DNA of 64,000 nucleotides from Sagittula salina. Its GTDB lineage: Bacteria > Pseudomonadota > Alphaproteobacteria > Rhodobacterales > Rhodobacteraceae. This document shows, piece after piece, positions 8,201 through 16,851 of this stretch (the stretch's first letter is position 1; the number at the start of each line of letters is the position of its first letter). A program made the translations under genes and the position numbers. The notes under the pieces are model-generated. The model saw only the letters and a list, made by a program, of their open reading frames with translations. It ran no database searches and had not been told where the DNA came from. The stretch covers positions 1-64,000 of the forward strand of contig NZ_JAGISH010000004.1 in the NCBI RefSeq assembly GCF_017813235.1. Reading direction: 5' to 3'.

Positions 8201-10799
8201 CGATCGGCACGCCATCAAGGAGGACCGTCAACGCTTCGAAGCGTACCACCGTCAGGTCGAACGCGGTAAAGGCAAAGGGCGCGGGGTCGCCACTCGCCAG
8301 ATGCGCGAGATAGGCGGCGATATCCGTCTGGACCTCGGGGCGGAACCAGTCATCCCGCGTCATGTCGAGCCGCAACGTATCGTGATCCGCGCCGCCGTCA
8401 TAGAAGTCCTGCGCGCCGAGATTGGCCGTGGTCACGTAGATGCCCAGATCTTCTCCGGCACCGAGATCCAGCTGGTCGTTGCCCGTGTCACCTCTGACGC
8501 TGTCATCGCCACCCTGGCCAAAGATCGTGTCGTCACCCGCACCGCCGGTGATCGTGTCGCCCGCGCCGGTAACCTGGTCCACCATCGCGACGCCCGCGTC
8601 GAAGAGGATATCCGTCACCCAGATACCCGAGGAAGCCCACCCGTCCTGCGTGTGCTCCAGTTGAATTCGCGCAACGGGGCCCGCGATACGGACCTGCAGG
8701 TTGTATGTGTCAGACGAGGTTGCGCCGTACCCGCCTTGACTATCGGCCGTGTCGTCGATGCCGTCGCCAGTGCTATCGGAGATCGCCAGTCCACTGCCGC
8801 CCGTCAGCGCAGCCTCGACGGGATTTCCAGCAGCATCGAAAGCCAGCACACGGACCACGCCATCGCCATCTATGTCATTGACATTAAATGCGATATTGGA
8901 AACCTCCTCGGAGAAAGTCCAATCGAAGGTGCCTCGGCCACTTTGGCCGTTGGTTTCGGATTCCAGCGCCCCCTTGTCCTTTGCGGCGAGCGGGCCATCC
9001 GACAGACCGTCGGTGTTCAGCCGGGTGCGGCCATCCATGGACGATTTGTGACGTCCGTCATCGGCGGTGCGCGCATAGGTTACAGTTATCCCCTCGATCT
9101 CCTGCACCAGCGTGCCGTCCAAGTCGCGCGACGATAGGCCCTGCCAGCTGAACACCGCACTCTCGGGGGTGATGACCCCGGTGTCGCCGTAGATCAGGTC
9201 GTCGCCGTCCGCGCCATCGATGAGATCAGCGCCTGGCTCCAGTGGCACGCCAGCGTCGAAGGCGATGTCGGTTACCTTGATCTCGGAGTCGTGGCGTCCG
9301 TCCTGGGTATGAAGCAGCTCGATGCGCGCCACCGGGCCGTCGACCTGAACCTGCAGGTTATAGTCCCCCGAGGAGGGCGACGCGTAACCGCCCTGGCTGT
9401 CAGCGGTATCCGAAATGCCGTCGGCATCGCTGTCCGTCACGGTCAGCCGCGCGCCGCCGGTGAGCGTCACTTCAACCGGGTTGCCCGCCGCGTCATAGGC
9501 TCGCACCTCAACCACGCCGTCCCCGTCCAGATCATTCACGTTGAACTGGACCTTGGTGACCTCCTCGGAGAAGACCCATTCGAAGGCGCCGCGCCCGTCG
9601 CCCGCATAATTACGCGATTCCAGAGCGCCGCGGTTGTCCACATCGAGTCCGTCTGCGGAGATCCCGTCCAGATTGAGACGCGAATGGCGATCCATCGCGC
9701 TCGCGTGCCACCGGTTGTCCTCCGTACGGGCGTAAGTCACCGTCACGGACCCCGTGTCCTGCGTAAAGGTGCCATCCACATCCCGCGAGGAAGCGGCGTC
9801 CCAGCGAAATACTTCGCGCGGAACCGTCAGCCCGGCGCTGTCGCCCAGGATGACGTCGTCTCCGTCGGTGATCACGTCGCGCTGGCCATCCGTGTAGCCA
9901 AGCCCCATGACCTCGTCCCCGCCGAGCCCATCCACCACGCCATCGCGCTGGTCCGGTTCGTAACCGAAATCCAGATTCGTCACACGACTGCCCGGGGTTA
10001 CGCTCAGCATCGCGCTCAGGCCGGTCGACTGATCCGCGTCGCTGTCAATGCGGTATCCGCCCTGGTCGCGCTCCACCAGCGGTCCAGTGTTCACGTCCGT
10101 CGGGACCTCTATGCGATAGTCGCCCGTGGGCAAGGTGAAACTATAGTTTCCCTGCGCGTCCGTGATCGTCTGAGCCACCACTGCCCCCGACAGATCGCGC
10201 GCGACGACAACCACGCCCTCGATCCCTTCCTCGAGACCAGGGCAATGCCCTCCCCCATCGCGCAGTTGCGTGGCGTCCCCATCGGAATCGACAAAGAGTG
10301 TGCCGGTAATCTCTCCTTCGTCCCTGACGAAATCGGTCTTGTACCGGCTGGCCTGCATCCCGCTCACGCTAGCGTCGCGTAGTTCAATCAGTTCGATCAT
10401 CGCTATCGGCTTGGCTGCGAGCGCCACCTGATCGGTGTTATGGCGGGTTTCCGATGCGAGGTAGGTGTTGCCGTCAGTGTCCTGAAAAATGTTCGCGGAG
10501 TGCAATTCGGCGGTGGAGCCGTCCGTGTAAGTGATGGTTGCACGGTAGATGGCCACCGCATCGAAAACCTGTGGTGCACTCCCGTCTATGCTGAAGGCCT
10601 CTCGCTCGCGGCTCTGGTCATAGGAGTGGCCGACCCGGCCGACGGCAGACATTTCGGCGACGTCCTTCCAGAGGGGGACATCCAGACTTCCGAAGGTCAA
10701 TCCGACTAATGCGTCGGCGTTTTCCGCAATTCTGTTCCCTTCAACGGAATCAATTACAGTTTGCGCACCAAGCGCAATGACAGAAAAATCTCTGGCCAT
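2202..10799 (-). CDS. Giant secreted RTX/VCBS repeat protein with FG-GAP propeller and amidotransferase-like tail
   Basis: This is a 2865-residue acidic protein with no N-terminal signal peptide, consistent with type I secretion. In order it shows a unique N-terminal domain (1-150); a Cna-B/SdrD-like domain (about 160-290, EEGIEGVVVVARD, DAQGNYSFTLPTGDYRI); two related segments of about 210 residues (310-530 and 535-745); RTX calcium nonapeptides (about 745-780, GGAGDDTIFGQGGDD); and a long run of cadherin-like VCBS modules ending in G-x-NDAP motifs (about eleven boundaries). An FG-GAP/VCBS propeller (about 1550-1960, DLDGDGDLD type) lies within this run, followed by a jelly-roll-like domain (about 2180-2360). 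The C-terminus (2650-2865) resembles class-I amidotransferase/ThuA-like folds and ends in NALNYDYFA. The ATG is preceded by GGAGGTG. No type I secretion genes are in the window. A surface adhesin or matrix role is inferred; substrate and partner are unknown. Confidence 0.9.
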   Translation of the reverse strand: MARDFSVIALGAQTVIDSVEGNRIAENADALVGLTFGSLDVPLWKDVAEMSAVGRVGHSYDQSREREAFSIDGSAPQVFDAVAIYRATITYTDGSTAELHSANIFQDTDGNTYLASETRHNTDQVALAAKPIAMIELIELRDASVSGMQASRYKTDFVRDEGEITGTLFVDSDGDATQLRDGGGHCPGLEEGIEGVVVVARDLSGAVVAQTITDAQGNYSFTLPTGDYRIEVPTDVNTGPLVERDQGGYRIDSDADQSTGLSAMLSVTPGSRVTNLDFGYEPDQRDGVVDGLGGDEVMGLGYTDGQRDVITDGDDVILGDSAGLTVPREVFRWDAASSRDVDGTFTQDTGSVTVTYARTEDNRWHASAMDRHSRLNLDGISADGLDVDNRGALESRNYAGDGRGAFEWVFSEEVTKVQFNVNDLDGDGVVEVRAYDAAGNPVEVTLTGGARLTVTDSDADGISDTADSQGGYASPSSGDYNLQVQVDGPVARIELLHTQDGRHDSEIKVTDIAFDAGVPLEPGADLIDGADGDDLIYGDTGVITPESAVFSWQGLSSRDLDGTLVQEIEGITVTYARTADDGRHKSSMDGRTRLNTDGLSDGPLAAKDKGALESETNGQSGRGTFDWTFSEEVSNIAFNVNDIDGDGVVRVLAFDAAGNPVEAALTGGSGLAISDSTGDGIDDTADSQGGYGATSSDTYNLQVRIAGPVARIQLEHTQDGWASSGIWVTDILFDAGVAMVDQVTGAGDTITGGAGDDTIFGQGGDDSVRGDTGNDQLDLGAGEDLGIYVTTANLGAQDFYDGGADHDTLRLDMTRDDWFRPEVQTDIAAYLAHLASGDPAPFAFTAFDLTVVRFEALTVLLDGVPIDPADAPVTLGDDAATLDENGFASGDVLVNDSVPDLIRSVELVDDVARGSLTFNADGTYSFDPLGDFDYLGAGESTTEAFTYRVTDADFDSAVATVTLSVTGSNDGVTVQPVDVAGDITEGAVLNDAGTITFTDLDLTDRPSATHAVASVTATAQGGGNLAMTAARQAAIEAAFSITAMAGNTNDGVVNWDYAIAEADLDFLGAGEQVTAVFTITVTDDEGAFAAQDVTITINGTNDAPTVAATAAAGFTEGADASAQDLSDSGVVSFDDLDATDTLDVSFAANGDIAWSGGTLPAGLAAALVAGFATGTSGAAAPGNTAWSYATAGLDLDFLAEGETITWSYTVTATDPEGASASDVVSFTLTGTNDAPELTDDSGRENADVTITGNVLANDSDVDANDGLQVVSAGGMPAGNPVTGQFGQLVVAADGSYSYIADQSLAAVYSLPLGDEISESFTVEVADAYGAVVAQQLTVTIVGINTTPTAVADSAAAVEDGATIFGNVGDNDSDPDTGAVLSFALAAGGTPPDGFSFASDGGWSFDPTHPSYDVLAEGEPLVLTIPYVVTDEKGASAASTLTITVTGTNDTPVAQADVATTTEHAAIAIDVLTNDTDVDTGDTLTVTGATLSGGGSVTTDGAQVFFDPGQDFDGLALDETATATIGYTVSDAQGATATATAEVTVTGENDDPTAGDLAVTTSLGGSTGGGTGSVMGMAFAANGGTMKVLFGTADTDGDGYADSGASNSTPVTPAGTSYGIDSGDIDGDGDIDIVLAFQNGSYPLYVLTNVGDADGDGDDDFHGSALGSGFGTYDVALGDLDGDGDLDAAAYSGATMHWFVNQGDLNGNGRADDFSVHSRSSATTGSSYGIAMADMNGDGRIDVLGASWSSGPTVISLNLGDTNGDGVLEFRDVALEDAYDESSLGVIPADLDGDGDMDFVLSRWNNQNEVVYLNQGNDGSGAPVFTTVELPTSGYNLESEVADIDGDGILDIISVDNQNGFAVIRGLGDTNGDGQIEFAAPQLYGSSSSSYGLAVGDIDFDGDVDVVVAGNNSAGARVYLNDGDTNGDGAVDFVSRPLSDSPVNAWDVEILGDSTFQGSAGSGGQVTGSFDGDDVDSDDDATTLTYTIVTGPAKGTVTNNGDGTFSFDADGAFAALPEGETEEVSFTYTTTDRHGAVSDPATVTVTVEGANDAPVIDGDSSDLTATLQEEGAEASGAITTAGLSTASGQIVASDVDDGDVVSFSGDASNAIGTFDVDETTGAWSYTLNQGTAVVEALQAGAELTQTFQVVATDQLGKASSTEVVLTIDGANDGPDAQDVTLEANFLGNGGFDATPDFTGWTVDNTLTNYSGSATAYIDRSGGLLGGDDAVAVLTMAGNTSSYGTGYGTRIVSDAFTGAAGDTVSFTYNLRSGGDQAIGSAYIRDASTGQIVQTVFNYQTPFTGATGTQQVDVALGQAGEFTLDFRVGSYDASGGRYIGATMEIGYAGITRAGLSEETVYTFDGADFLAGVTDVDGGAPSLFSVATSTQGAAVTLEADGNVTYDARGANDDLAEGEERIDTFDFVVTDGNGGSDTATASITVFGENDAPTLGAGVLAAEEDDGARTLDLASLGDDVDSDDDGSTLSYTIVTGPAEGSASISGTTLTFDPGNGFQDLGTGETRAVSLTVQATDRYGAVSGVETITVTVTGRNDGPVAVTDLAATDEDTSVVIQIADLLGNDTDAEGNTISFVGFDDSGSLGTVTDNGDGTLTYDPSGQFEALDTGDAASDSFTYTVSDGNGGVETGTVQVGIAGVSDGPASFNIVTIGYNSAINTFLNDNGHSSTWLSAAASVTAADLQGVDVAILIRANGNQALTDWVADGGLLITEWAAADWVFDGGAPGASASSPDDTGAGMLTGEVTVYDHVGTDSIVFTQAGLDAGLSDGIAGGGYSQGGATEFFQTFSGLDAGYEILATRPTGETVIVGADYGTGSVLAAGFDWQDQQYSAANGLDGNEQFLLNALNYDYFA

Positions 10800-11016
10800 A
10801 TCGGCACCTCCGTTTGCGGAGAGCAGCCGAGCCCCAACCCTAAACTGACAGTCGATATTTGATTATCGGCTTTAATCCCACTCACGTCTCAAGCACGCAA
10901 ATAGGTCAAAAAATAAATAGAGCTGAATCGTGCTACTCAATGTCCCAAGAAATACATTTGTATTGTCAACTACCACTAGGAAGCTAGCGAAGTGGATAGT
11001 CCATGTCACGAAGATT

Positions 11017-11034
11017 CTTAGGGTCAGGACTCAT
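11017..11034. repeat. IS terminal repeat half (pairs with 61-78)
   Basis: CTTAGGGTCAGGACTCAT is the inverted counterpart of 61-78. It abuts the C-terminal codons of the decayed transposase at 11031-11390, as expected for an IS end. Confidence 0.5.
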
Positions 11035-11390
11035 AGCCAGGAGATGACCGTGGCGGCGCGAGCGATAGCCGAGAGGAAGATCTTTGGGCATCTGTCGTAT
11101 CGCATGGCTACCCGCCGCCGGTCCCAGAGTCTGCCGGGCAGTGCATTGCGAAGCCATGTGACGAAAGGGGCGGTTGCGCCGTTTTGGCGGCGCTTGTCAT
11201 ACTTCACCGGCGTCTTCCGCTGCTTCCGTCCCGGATGCAGGTCGGTCCGCCATTGCCGGCGCTCCTCGAAAGTCGCCGACCTCTCCAGCAACCACGAACA
11301 TGCGCAGCGGCACCCCAGGCATTGCAGATCGCGTGGAGTTTTCGAAGGGCCTCCATCTGCCCGCACGGCCAGAACGGTCGCTCATAGCGC
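11031..11390 (-). pseudogene. Decayed IS5/IS427-type transposase remnant
   Basis: Minus-strand frames contain pieces of a transposase different from copies A-C: VPLRMFVVAGEVGDFRGAP (DDE region), KTPVKYDKRR, and the C-terminus RRVAMRYDRCPKIFLSAIA, ATVISWL. At least two frameshifts separate the pieces and the catalytic region is incomplete. The element end at 11017-11034 is directly downstream. The stretch 10800-11016, between the giant gene and this remnant, is AT-richer; apart from the giant gene's ribosome-binding site I see nothing definite in it. Confidence 0.7.
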
Positions 11391-11540
11391 AAGTCTCCGC
11401 CGCGCCCGCATCACACATGTGCATAAAATGTTGAGAGATCCTGAGCCCAGCCGTGGCACAGCCCGCGCTGCCCCGCCCGCAAATAACGTCAACACCTTCC
11501 CCCTTGCGCCGACTCACCAAACCTGTCACACGGGGCAGGC

Positions 11541-11655
11541 TACAGTTACCCAGATCGTCTACCTGTCTCCCTTACCCGGCGACAGAGCATCGATTTTGCT
11601 CTGACCTACGCCGACCCGCAGCACTTCCGCGTGCGGACACACAAGGAGACACACG
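11541..11655 (+). promoter_or_regulatory. Conserved structured 5' leader of csp1
   Basis: This leader aligns base for base over most of its length with 12030-12148 in front of the second csp gene, although the DNA between the genes is not conserved. Two stem-loops are kept in both. Here they are GAGCA/TGCTC (11585-11601) and CCGCA/TGCGG (11616-11636), with the shared string TCTGACCTACGCCG between them. A cold-responsive mRNA structure of the kind known for csp genes is inferred, not shown. Confidence 0.55.
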
Positions 11656-11862
11656 ATGGCCACTGGCACCGTGAAATGGTTCAACACCACCAAAGGCTAC
11701 GGCTTCATTCAACCCGACGCAGGCGGCAAGGACGTGTTCGTGCACATCTCTGCGGTCGAGCGCTCTGGCCTGACCGGTCTCGCAGACAACCAAAAGGTTG
11801 AGTACGAGATCCAGACCGGCCGTGACGGCAAGGAATCCGCAGGCAACATCGAGCTCGTCTGA
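11656..11862 (+). CDS. cspA: Cold-shock protein, CspA family (copy 1)
   Basis: This 68-residue single OB-fold nucleic-acid-binding protein acts as an RNA chaperone in the cytoplasm. RNP1 (KGYGFIQPD) and RNP2 (DVFVHIS) are intact, and the length is that of the family. The ATG follows AAGGAGACACACG. The first 104 coding bases are identical to those of the second copy at 12149, while the 3' parts differ (EYEIQTGRDGKESAGNIELV here), which suggests duplication followed by conversion or selection on the RNA. A structured leader precedes it. Confidence 0.95.
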   Translation: MATGTVKWFNTTKGYGFIQPDAGGKDVFVHISAVERSGLTGLADNQKVEYEIQTGRDGKESAGNIELV

Positions 11863-11992
11863 GACTCTGTCGGGCGCACGCCCACCTCGCATTTTCGGGT
11901 GGTCCGATACGTCGGTCCACCCCTGCTCCCAAAGCGGAGCCAAGGCGCATCAGCGCCCGCGCACGTTCAAGACAACGTTAACGCAAACCATC

Positions 11993-12021
11993 TTGCTACG
12001 AATCAGCGAATTCGCGATAAG
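11993..12021 (+). promoter_or_regulatory. Candidate sigma-70-type promoter of csp2
   Basis: TTGCTA (11993-11998), a 17-base spacer and GATAAG (12016-12021) lie just upstream of the conserved leader. This would give a leader of about 120 bases. The match is partial and no equivalent is clear upstream of csp1. Confidence 0.3.
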
Positions 12022-12029
12022 ATGATCCT

Positions 12030-12148
12030 GCTAAAGTTACCACTATCGCCTTCCTGTCTGCCTACCCGGCGACGGAGCAACCGATACTGCTCTGACCTAC
12101 GCCGGGCCGCTGCAATTCCGCGAGCGGCAAAAGACAGGAGCGCCCACG
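12030..12148 (+). promoter_or_regulatory. Conserved structured 5' leader of csp2
   Basis: This is the counterpart of 11541-11655. Stem-loops GAGCA/TGCTC (12075-12092) and GCCGCT/AGCGGC (12106-12128) sit at the same positions relative to the start codon as in csp1. Loop and stem bases differ while pairing is kept, for example GCCGCT/AGCGGC here against CCGCA/TGCGG there. That covariation favours a functional RNA structure. Confidence 0.55.
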
Positions 12149-12355
12149 ATGGCCACTGGCACCGTGAAATGGTTCAACACCACCAAAGGCTACGGCTTCA
12201 TTCAACCCGACGCAGGCGGCAAGGACGTGTTCGTGCACATCTCTGCGGTCGAACGCTCTGGTTTGACCGGCCTGGCTGATAACCAGAAGGTCAGCTACGA
12301 ACTACGCGAAGGTCGGGACGGCAAGCTGTCCGCCTCGGAACTCGAACTGCTCTAA
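12149..12355 (+). CDS. cspA: Cold-shock protein, CspA family (copy 2)
   Basis: This 68-residue CspA-family OB-fold protein has intact RNP1 and RNP2. Residues 1-46 match copy 1 except where codons diverge after base 104. The tail (SYELREGRDGKLSASELELL) is different, so the two are not simply redundant. The ribosome-binding site is the AGGAG in GACAGGAGCGCCCACG. It is followed by a strong terminator at 12386-12408, which probably ends transcription of the csp pair. Confidence 0.95.
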   Translation: MATGTVKWFNTTKGYGFIQPDAGGKDVFVHISAVERSGLTGLADNQKVSYELREGRDGKLSASELELL

Positions 12356-12385
12356 ACCGCAGATCACACCGGAAAATTCTGGACT

Positions 12386-12408
12386 GGGGCCCCTAAGGGC
12401 CCCTTTTT
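12386..12408 (+). terminator. Rho-independent terminator after csp2
   Basis: GGGGCCC and GGGCCCC pair around CTAA and are followed by TTTTT, a textbook intrinsic terminator 30 bases after the csp2 stop. Confidence 0.9.
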
Positions 12409-12560
12409 AATGCCTGGCCGTCAGAGGTTTCCAATCCGCCGACCCAGCGCCCAAACTGGGCAGGACACATCATGAGACATGGAAAATGCGGCCGCCGTCA
12501 GGGCACCCTGCGGAGGATTAGTGCTTGCCTCGCTTCCAGCCAGCGCGTTCAAATATATCC

Positions 12561-12998
12561 ATGCTCAGAAACATTCCGCCGATCCTCTCGCCTGACATCC
12601 TTCACAGCCTGCGCGCCATGGGCCACGGCGACGTTATCGCCATCGTGGACGCAAATTTCCCCGCCTATTCCGTGGATTGCGCCCGCGTTCACCGGCTGGA
12701 CGGCATCCCGGCGACCGCCGTGCTGGAGGCCGTCCTGACGCTCATGCCGCTCGATACATTCATCCCTGACCCCGCCTGCACCATGCAGGTGGTGGGCGAT
12801 CCGCAAATCATTCCGAAGATTGTCGCAGAATTTCAATATGTTATTGACCGCATCAGCGACAACCCGGCAAAAATTACCAGTGAAGAAAGATTCGCTTTCT
12901 ATGAACGGGCAAAAAGTAGCTTTGCCGTGATTCAAACCGGTGAAACAAGGCTTTACGGCAATATCCTGCTGACAAAGGGCATCATTCCGCCCGACTGA
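12561..12998 (+). CDS. RbsD/FucU-family sugar mutarotase
   Basis: This 145-residue protein interconverts anomers of a free sugar (fucose or ribose type) so that they can enter catabolism. Family hallmarks are visible: MGHGDVIAIVDANFP with the catalytic His, a PLDTFIPDP segment and the C-terminal TRLYGNILLTKG with the conserved Tyr. Length is normal for FucU. The ATG at 12561 puts the conserved LSPDILHSLRAMGHGD at the usual distance from the N-terminus. It stands alone between the csp pair and the urease operon. A fucose-like sugar pathway may lie at 35.6-40.3 kb, but the two are not linked. FucU is favoured over RbsD by the PLDTF segment; I did not fix the substrate. Confidence 0.85.
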   Translation: MLRNIPPILSPDILHSLRAMGHGDVIAIVDANFPAYSVDCARVHRLDGIPATAVLEAVLTLMPLDTFIPDPACTMQVVGDPQIIPKIVAEFQYVIDRISDNPAKITSEERFAFYERAKSSFAVIQTGETRLYGNILLTKGIIPPD

Positions 12999-13071
12999 GG
13001 GCATTCGGGAATTCCCCACTGGCGGAACCATGGCGGCGAGCATTAGTTGACCTCATGAAGGAGGTGCCAGA

Positions 13072-13161
13072 ATGGCTCGCAAAGCATCGAAACCCCGCCC
13101 GACACAACCCGGCGAAAAATCGACCAAAACATGGAAGTTTACGGATTGGGCCGCGCTCTAG
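13072..13161 (+). CDS. Possible 29-residue basic peptide
   Basis: ATG at 13072 is preceded by a near-perfect Shine-Dalgarno (AAGGAGGT) seven bases away and opens a 29-codon frame rich in Lys, Arg and Pro that ends [10 protein letters not shown]. Its TAG overlaps the ureG stop on the opposite strand (both use CTAG at 13158-13161). I do not recognise the peptide. The strong ribosome-binding site is the main support; chance is not excluded. Confidence 0.35.
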   Translation: MARKASKPRPTQPGEKSTKTWKFTDWAAL

Positions 13162-13769
13162 AGACCGGCAAGATCCTGAATCACCGAGACAATGTCGTCC
13201 GCCCCCACGCCCTCTCGCAGTTTGGCGAAGAGGAAGGGACGCCCCCCACGCACCCGTGACGCGTCGCGCTCCATCACCTCGAGAGAGGCCCCGACGTGAG
13301 GGGCGAGATCGGTCTTGTTGATGACCAGCAGGTCCGACCGCCTGATCGCTGGCCCGCCCTTGCGGGGGATCTCCTCTCCGGCGGCAACATCAATGACATA
13401 AATCGTCAGATCAGCCAGTTCCGGAGAGAATGTCGCCGACAGGTTATCCCCGCCCGATTCGATCAGTACGACCTCCACCTCCGGGTGTCGCTCCACCATC
13501 TCCGCCACTGCTGCGAGGTTGATGGAGGCATCTTCCCGAATCGCGGTATGGGGGCAGCCGCCAGTTTCGACTCCAATAATCCGGTCCATCGGGAGAATTT
13601 GCATGCGCATCAACGCCTCGGCATCCTCCTGCGTGTAAATGTCGTTGGTAATGATCCCGATAGAATACCGGTCCTTCAGGCGCTCTGCGAGACGCGCGGT
13701 CAATGTCGTTTTCCCGGCGCCAACCGGCCCGCCGATTCCGATCCTGAGCGGTCCGTTCATTTTCGTCAC
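13158..13769 (-). CDS. ureG: Urease accessory GTPase UreG
   Basis: UreG is a SIMIBI-class GTPase that delivers nickel with UreE and drives active-site assembly with UreD and UreF in the cytoplasm. At 203 residues it has normal length. The P-loop [10 protein letters not shown] is at 13-22, the nickel-binding Cys-Pro-His at 72-74 (GGCPHTA), and a switch segment [15 protein letters not shown] and an NKTD guanine-specificity motif are present. It is the last gene of the ure operon, and its ATG overlaps the ureF stop by four bases. Confidence 0.97.
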   Translation of the reverse strand: MTKMNGPLRIGIGGPVGAGKTTLTARLAERLKDRYSIGIITNDIYTQEDAEALMRMQILPMDRIIGVETGGCPHTAIREDASINLAAVAEMVERHPEVEVVLIESGGDNLSATFSPELADLTIYVIDVAAGEEIPRKGGPAIRRSDLLVINKTDLAPHVGASLEVMERDASRVRGGRPFLFAKLREGVGADDIVSVIQDLAGL

Positions 13770-14407
13770 GATTGAAACACCCTTGATTCCATTATCTCAT
13801 GCCGCATTGCGGCGATATCCGACGCATAAGCGTTTGAGTAGACGTCCGTTTCGTCACACAATACGGCTCGCGCCGCGATCTCTGCACATAGTGGCGAGAG
13901 CCCCGCCACGATGGCTTGTGCAGCAGTTTGGCCCAACGGCATCAACCGTTGTCCGGCCGCCACAAGATTGGTGACCAGCCCCTGAAGGTAAAGCGCGATT
14001 ACCGCCTCGACGTCCAGGGACAAAACCCTCGCGGCCTCCCCCAACGCCACCGGCAGCACGCATGCCTGCAGCTCCACTGTCCATATATCCGATGTGATCC
14101 GGGCAAAGGCTGCCCCCTGTTGCCGTGTCTCACGCAACCGCTCGGAAGACGCGGCAAAGGCCTCTGCCAAGGCCTCGACCTCCGTCAGCGGCCGCTCACC
14201 CCGCGCCGCGACTGCGATCCAGACCGCGTCGCCCCAGCCCGAACCTGTTTCCAGAACCGACCGGAGCCATGCCTCCAACCCTCGGGAATCGTGCACTTGC
14301 CCGTCGGCGCAGGCGGCTTCCAGTCCATGGGAAAAGGCAAAGGCCCCCAGGGGATAGGCGGGCGACAGCCATTGTGTGAGGATCAGCAGACGGAGATCAA
14401 TGGGCAT
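13766..14407 (-). CDS. ureF: Urease accessory protein UreF
   Basis: This 213-residue all-helical UreF-family protein activates the UreG GTPase within the UreD-F-G complex on apo-urease. The N-terminal [24 protein letters not shown] is the family signature. The ATG at 14407 was chosen over upstream in-frame starts because it places this signature at residues 5-30, as in homologues. The start lies inside the end of ureE (11-base overlap) and the stop overlaps ureG, implying translational coupling. Confidence 0.95.
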   Translation of the reverse strand: MPIDLRLLILTQWLSPAYPLGAFAFSHGLEAACADGQVHDSRGLEAWLRSVLETGSGWGDAVWIAVAARGERPLTEVEALAEAFAASSERLRETRQQGAAFARITSDIWTVELQACVLPVALGEAARVLSLDVEAVIALYLQGLVTNLVAAGQRLMPLGQTAAQAIVAGLSPLCAEIAARAVLCDETDVYSNAYASDIAAMRHEIMESRVFQS

Positions 14408-14870
14408 GCGCCGTCGCACCGTGTTCGTGGCTGTGCGTACGCCCGTGACCATAGGCCCCGCCCTCCGGTGTGAAGGGACGCTCCGATTCTGTGATCGCAG
14501 CGCCCAGGTGCTCCAACATGTGGCGAATAACCGGATCGCGACGGATCACGAGGTGGTCACCGCAGACCTGACAGGGTGTATGCCGATTGCCGATGTGCCA
14601 CGCCAACCGTGGCAGGACGCCGCGCACTTCCAGCACCTCTTCAGGGGCCGCCCGGACTGCCACACGGCGCCCGTCGCCCAGCTCCAGCGCGTCACCGTCC
14701 TCTAGCGAGGTGGTCTTTTCCAGATCTACGACAAAGGCCAGCCCTGCCTTTGTCTCCAGCCGCTTGCGCCGCAGGAACCGCCCCTCGTAATCGAGCACCA
14801 CCGCATCCATTTCCGCCTCGGCCCCGCCGGGCAGCAGCACCTGTGCCACCTCAAGATTACTCATTCCCAT
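14397..14870 (-). CDS. ureE: Urease accessory nickel metallochaperone UreE
   Basis: This 157-residue UreE binds nickel at the dimer interface and hands it to UreG. An N-terminal substrate-protein-like domain precedes a metal-binding domain with GNRHTPCQVCGDHLVIR, and the protein ends in a His-rich tail ([12 protein letters not shown]). A GTG or ATG a few codons downstream could also start it. It is preceded by a 243-base gap after ureC that is longer than any other spacing in this operon. Confidence 0.95.
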   Translation of the reverse strand: MGMSNLEVAQVLLPGGAEAEMDAVVLDYEGRFLRRKRLETKAGLAFVVDLEKTTSLEDGDALELGDGRRVAVRAAPEEVLEVRGVLPRLAWHIGNRHTPCQVCGDHLVIRRDPVIRHMLEHLGAAITESERPFTPEGGAYGHGRTHSHEHGATAHAH

Positions 14871-15078
14871 ACCTCGATGTTGCCAAATCCATAGATGTTC
14901 GGCGCCTCCCGCCTTCTAGCCGCCGCCGGTGGGTCGACCGGGTTGACCACCAGACAACCCGATTCATGCCGCGAACGTGATCTTCCGAGCAGTATTCCCG
15001 CTCGACCTCCGTCCCAGCCAACTGGAAGCAATCACGCCCCGGTATGGGCAGAACCCGCCGCATAGCCATACCCGTCAT
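14857..15078 (-). CDS. Doubtful 73-residue open frame between ureC and ureE
   Basis: The frame is open in the operon direction between ureC and ureE and ends inside the first codons of ureE. It is Arg-rich (HRRRLEGGRRRT) with no recognisable motif, no clear ribosome-binding site and no composition clue separating it from an untranslated spacer. It is listed because the gap is otherwise unexplained; it may be spacer RNA. Confidence 0.15.
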   Translation of the reverse strand: MTGMAMRRVLPIPGRDCFQLAGTEVEREYCSEDHVRGMNRVVWWSTRSTHRRRLEGGRRRTSMDLATSRYGNE

Positions 15079-15113
15079 TCCGTAACTTCATGTCCCCCGC
15101 TAGCCAGACGACG

Positions 15114-16838
<1,725 letters not shown>

Positions 16839-16851
16839 GTGGGGGTCCTCT

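Noticed and set aside
5229-9137. 1302-codon open frame on the plus strand opposite the giant gene (and another at 2763-5141)
   Set aside because: Antisense shadow of a high-GC Asp/Val/Gly-rich repeat gene. No ribosome-binding site, no domain, Val/Arg/His-rich composition.
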